Both the position numbers and the translations under genes were made by a program. A model generated the notes under the pieces. The model did not search any database and was not told the origin of the DNA. It saw nothing but the letters and a program-made list of their open reading frames with translations. A DNA stretch of 64,000 nt from Pseudofabraea citricarpa (lineage: Eukaryota > Ascomycota > Leotiomycetes > Helotiales > Dermateaceae), in the NCBI GenBank assembly GCA_029641185.1, contig JAPWGK010000007.1:372001-436000 (forward strand). The letters run 5' to 3'. This document shows positions 60,953 to 64,000 of the stretch, in pieces. Each line of letters begins with the position of its first letter. Within the stretch, counting starts at the first letter, position 1.

Positions 60953-61870
60953 ATGATCAGTCGAATACCCGTACGGAATGCTGTCTCTGCAAGCAACACC
61001 CGAATAGCAGCAGCAGTTTCTCGACAATGTCTGGGTGTATTCAATCCGCCAAGCAGGACGGTTCTGCAGCGCTGCCAATATTCAACACCCTCGACAGAAG
61101 CAACAAAACCAATTGACCTACGATCGCAGTTCCAAGGCGCACCTCCACCTCCACCTCCAACTCACTCCCAAGAGCCAGCGAAACCACAAGCAAAACGGTC
61201 GCTGCGAATCTACATCTACGCAACCATCTCGCTCCTCCTGGGCCTCACCGCAGGACAATATGTCAAGCTGGTCGTCGCACCACCACCGCTGCCAATACCG
61301 CACTCGGCAGAAGACAAGCTGATGGTAGAGTTCCTCACGAAGCGGGCGTCCAAGCTGCCCATCGTGCAGTCGCTGTCGGAAGACCCATTATGGACGTCCT
61401 GGGACGCATACGAGAACTTCAAGTCGCCCGAAGCCGAGCACCGACTGACGACGGGACCATTGAGCGGCGCGCGCGGCGTCGGCGGGTTCCAGAAGATCTT
61501 CTACAACCAGGAGACGGGCGAGTGCATATCGGTTGTGTGGTTTGGGGGCGCTCTGGCTGGCTGGCCGGGCGTCACGCATGGCGGCTTCATCGCGACCATC
61601 ATGGATGAATCGCTCGGCCGGTGCGCCATCAGCCAGTTCCCGCTCAAGACGGGCGTCACGGCCAACTTGGAACTCAACTACCTGAAACCCAGCATCACGA
61701 ATGAGTTCTATGTCATCCGCACCATCCCCGAGAAGGACGGCGCCACCGATAGGAAGATGTGGGTGAGTGGCCGCTTGGAGACCTTGGAGGGCAGAGTCTG
61801 TGTCGAGGCGAGAGCGTTGTTCGTCGTGCCCAAGAAGTTCACTACCAAGGTCATGAATGAGGGCTTTTAG
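60953..61870 (+). CDS. Mitochondrial hotdog-fold thioesterase-like protein
   Basis: Single exon of 305 residues. A mitochondrial presequence is visible (MISRIPVRNAVSASNTRIAA, then RQCLGVF), then a Pro-rich linker and a hydrophobic segment (IYIYATISLLLGLTAGQYVK) that probably anchors it in the inner membrane. The C-terminal hotdog domain of the 4HBT/PaaI superfamily contains GWPGVTHGGFIATIMDESLG, with the HGG motif and the acidic residue of the active helix, then TANLELNYLKPS. Related proteins of fungi (FMP10-like) have acyl-CoA thioesterase character, but the substrate is unknown. The coding region is clearly richer in GC than its flanks. Confidence 0.85.
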   Translation: MISRIPVRNAVSASNTRIAAAVSRQCLGVFNPPSRTVLQRCQYSTPSTEATKPIDLRSQFQGAPPPPPPTHSQEPAKPQAKRSLRIYIYATISLLLGLTAGQYVKLVVAPPPLPIPHSAEDKLMVEFLTKRASKLPIVQSLSEDPLWTSWDAYENFKSPEAEHRLTTGPLSGARGVGGFQKIFYNQETGECISVVWFGGALAGWPGVTHGGFIATIMDESLGRCAISQFPLKTGVTANLELNYLKPSITNEFYVIRTIPEKDGATDRKMWVSGRLETLEGRVCVEARALFVVPKKFTTKVMNEGF

Positions 61871-62070
61871 AGTAATAGATGTATAGATATCATAATCGTT
61901 TCATAGACAAGTGCAATCTCTGGGTGCGCATACTGCCTGATTACATGCTTCTCTCTCTCTCTTCGTTGATACAACAGAGACGAGGCCAAACTCTCTCAAA
62001 ACTACACATTGGTAGTTCATATATATATCAACATAAGACATTCTTCACAACAATCAATCAAACAAAACCA

Positions 62071-62166
62071 GGTCGCTTAACTCAGTTGGTTAGAGTGTGG
62101 TGCTAATATCTCTGAGTCAAAACAAAGATAACGCCAAAGTCGCGAGTTCGACCCTCGTAGTGACCA
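62071..62166 (+). tRNA. tRNA-Ile(AAU) with 22-base intron
   Basis: The acceptor stem pairs GGTCGCT with AGTGACC, followed by discriminator A. The anticodon stem pairs TGGTG with CGCCA; the anticodon is AAT (62105-62107), read as IAU after editing. The D arm has CTCAGTTGGTTAGAG, and the T arm is CGCGAGTTCGACCCTCGT. A 22-base intron (62109-62130) sits one base after the anticodon. A T-rich run follows. Confidence 0.92.
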
Positions 62167-62167
62167 T

Positions 62168-62178
62168 TTCTTTTTGCT
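62168..62178 (+). terminator. Pol III terminator of tRNA-Ile
   Basis: T-rich run (TTTCTTTTT) just after the tRNA. Confidence 0.6.
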
Positions 62179-62706
62179 TTTGTTTTGCCTCCGCCATGCA
62201 TCATTCTATTGCAGACGAAGATCCGTCTTGTTCAACTTTCTTTTTTTTCGTCTCTGGAAATATGAATCGGGGGCATGTTTAGGCGAGACATAGCAATAAG
62301 TGGAGTGGAGTGGATCGCAGTCACTCACGGGACTGGGACTGGCTCTCGTTGAGGACTTTAGCGATGGTTAGAGAGAGCGACGCTGAGTAAATCACTTTTA
62401 TAGTAAAGCAAGAAGTGAATCTCCTAGTAAATTCTTCACCTATCCATTTCCGAGCTTGATCTGATTAAACTTCTAGGAGTTCCCCAGGGGTACCGTGCTA
62501 CACAATCGCATTTGTCAAATCGTAAAATTCAGAAATTACCTATTGGATGTTTTGTAGTTTGTAACTCCGCTCTTAAATGACAGACAACCTTCGAAATATT
62601 CTGGTATAAATGACAGATTCCTGAAACCATGGTGTTCAAGATATTAAAATTGTTACAGATCGTATTTCAAAACTGTGCCTGAAAATGAAGCCAAAATACA
62701 CTGCTG
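62179..62706. other. Intergenic region
   Basis: About 530 bases between the tRNA and the P450 3' end; no gene seen. Confidence 0.35.
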
Positions 62707-64000
62707 CTATGTTGCCTCCCGCCGTGTCACGCGCATCCACATATCATGCTGGATGAAGATTCCCGCACTGAAGGATTTCCAAGGTTCCTGGGGGTTGACA
62801 ATAGTGAAATCAAAATGCCTCAAGAGCTGAATAATTAGAGTCAGTAGGATAGTCAAAGAAGGGAGACAACGTAAGGCTTACCTCGACAAAAACCTTATTC
62901 AACTCGATCTGTGCCACGCTCTTCCCTAGACACTGCCAGCGCCCATATCCAAAAACCAAGTCGAGATTTGCCTCCTTCCGGCGGATCTCATCGGCGCTCC
63001 CTTCAAACCACCTCTCAGGCCGGAACATCTTGGCGTCGTCCCCCCACAGATTCGTATCCAACATTAGGCCAAAAGCACAGTAGCCCAACTTGGTGTTCTC
63101 GGGAACATAGTAGCCGTTGATGGTGTCACCACCGGCAGGGACGTCTTTGAACATGAGACCCGTGACGGGAGGAAAGATCCTCAGCCCTTCCTTGATGACG
63201 GCCTGGAGATAGGGCATCCTTCGAGCTTCGGCATCCGTAATTGGCGACGAGATGGGCGCGGCAGCGATCTCAGCCAGCAGACGGCCTTGCACGCGGGGAT
63301 TGGTGCTGATGTAAAGGAGCGTAGCACGCATAGCCGACGCCGTGGTATCGGAACCTGCAAGTGCAAATTAACGTTTCAACATGCTACAGCACAGAGTAAA
63401 AGGAATGTGTTACCTGCAAGGCTGTTGAACGAATTAGCGAGCTGTTGGATGGACGTTTTTTTTCTTCTTCTGGCGGCCATGCCATGTGCGTGACACGTGG
63501 GACACGGCCAAATAATAAACAACGTGATAATCACTACTGTACTTACATCTGCATGAGCGTTTCTGACTCGGCCTCGCGCTGCGTGAGCCCATGCTTCACA
63601 AACGACCCGAGCATGTCGCGCTGCACTTTCTTGTCGGGCCCGAACCTCTCGCTCACTACTTGCTTCGCTACTCCCATCACTCTCCCAAGCCCGTACACGT
63701 CCTTGTCGGTGGGCAGAAAGCTCTTCAGGAGCCGCGACTGCACGACCTGCGCCAGCCAGGGGATCGCGCCGACGAGAATCAGCACCGGGATGGTCTCCTC
63801 GGTGGTCTTGATGTAGGAGAAGACATCGTCGTCAGTATCGAGGTATCCAAAGGCTTTCCCGAAGGCGACGTCGCTGATCACATCCAGGGTGAAGAACTGG
63901 GCCTTCTGGGCGAAATCTACAGGCCTGTACACGCGCTCGGTAGACAGATACTTGGTCTCGAAGAGCTTGATCAGATTGGCTATGTTCTCATCAATGGATT
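62707..64000 (-). CDS. Cytochrome P450, pisatin-demethylase/benzoate-hydroxylase type, 5' part outside the window
   Basis: The gene runs off the right edge. Visible exons are 64000-63547, 63421-63414, 63354-62882 and 62826-62707. The eight-base exon is needed to keep frame and restores LMQ-ILAGSDTTASAMRATLLY, the conserved I-helix. Other marks are the ExxR in VIKEGLRIFPPVTG, the PERF-like FRPERWF, and the heme loop FGYGRWQCLGKSVAQIE, with Cys as ligand. The visible N-terminal part includes FFTLDVISDVAFGKAFGYLD. This form is typical of fungal P450s that demethylate or hydroxylate aromatic compounds, often plant defence compounds, but the substrate is not known. It looks intact within the window; the membrane anchor lies beyond the edge. 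Confidence 0.88.

Overview
This is a stretch of nuclear genome from a filamentous ascomycete (Pezizomycotina). The evidence is many short GT-AG introns of about 45-80 bases with CTAAC/CTGAC-type branch sites, families confined to such fungi (a 2EXR-domain protein, a SAT4/PTH11-like rhodopsin-domain protein, a hydrophobin, a heme-thiolate peroxygenase, a Zn2Cys6 regulator), a dispersed 5S rRNA gene and two tRNA genes with introns. I infer a Leotiomycete-like species, but the sequence does not prove it. Most genes were rebuilt by joining exons by eye; where exons are listed, the splice phases were checked to keep one reading frame.

Left third (1-22 kb): a secreted Thr/Ser-rich repeat protein, a sugar transporter, a SAT4/PTH11-like gene broken by a single stop codon, a secreted peroxygenase, a low-complexity basic protein, a 5S rRNA gene, an Mpv17-family membrane protein, and a 1024-residue fusion of a ubiquitin-like domain, a zinc ribbon and a PKA-like kinase. 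A Dabb-domain protein closes this part.

Middle (22-45 kb): a dienelactone-hydrolase-family enzyme, an aldo/keto reductase-RidA fusion, a small secreted cysteine-rich protein, quinolinate phosphoribosyltransferase (NAD synthesis), a hydrophobin, a cytochrome P450, a divergent pair of coiled-coil paralogues, a DUF3237 protein, tRNA-Lys(UUU), two unknown proteins, a decayed 33-codon repeat region and a 2EXR-domain protein.

Right third (45-64 kb): a long disordered protein ending in an LSB/PIN3-type SH3 module, a GH5 endoglucanase, a Baeyer-Villiger-type monooxygenase, an unknown coiled-coil protein, a 118-120 bp tandem repeat, a Zn2Cys6 transcription factor, an ArsH-type flavoprotein, a mitochondrial hotdog-fold protein, tRNA-Ile(AAU), and a second P450 that runs off the right edge and seems to need an 8-base microexon.

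The genes do not form one pathway. Secreted or surface functions (repeat protein, peroxygenase, hydrophobin, cysteine-rich protein, GH5) alternate with oxidative enzymes (two P450s, the monooxygenase, ArsH, the reductase fusion) and housekeeping genes. Long AT-rich gene-free stretches separate them. The most unusual object is the ULD-kinase fusion at 16903-20216.
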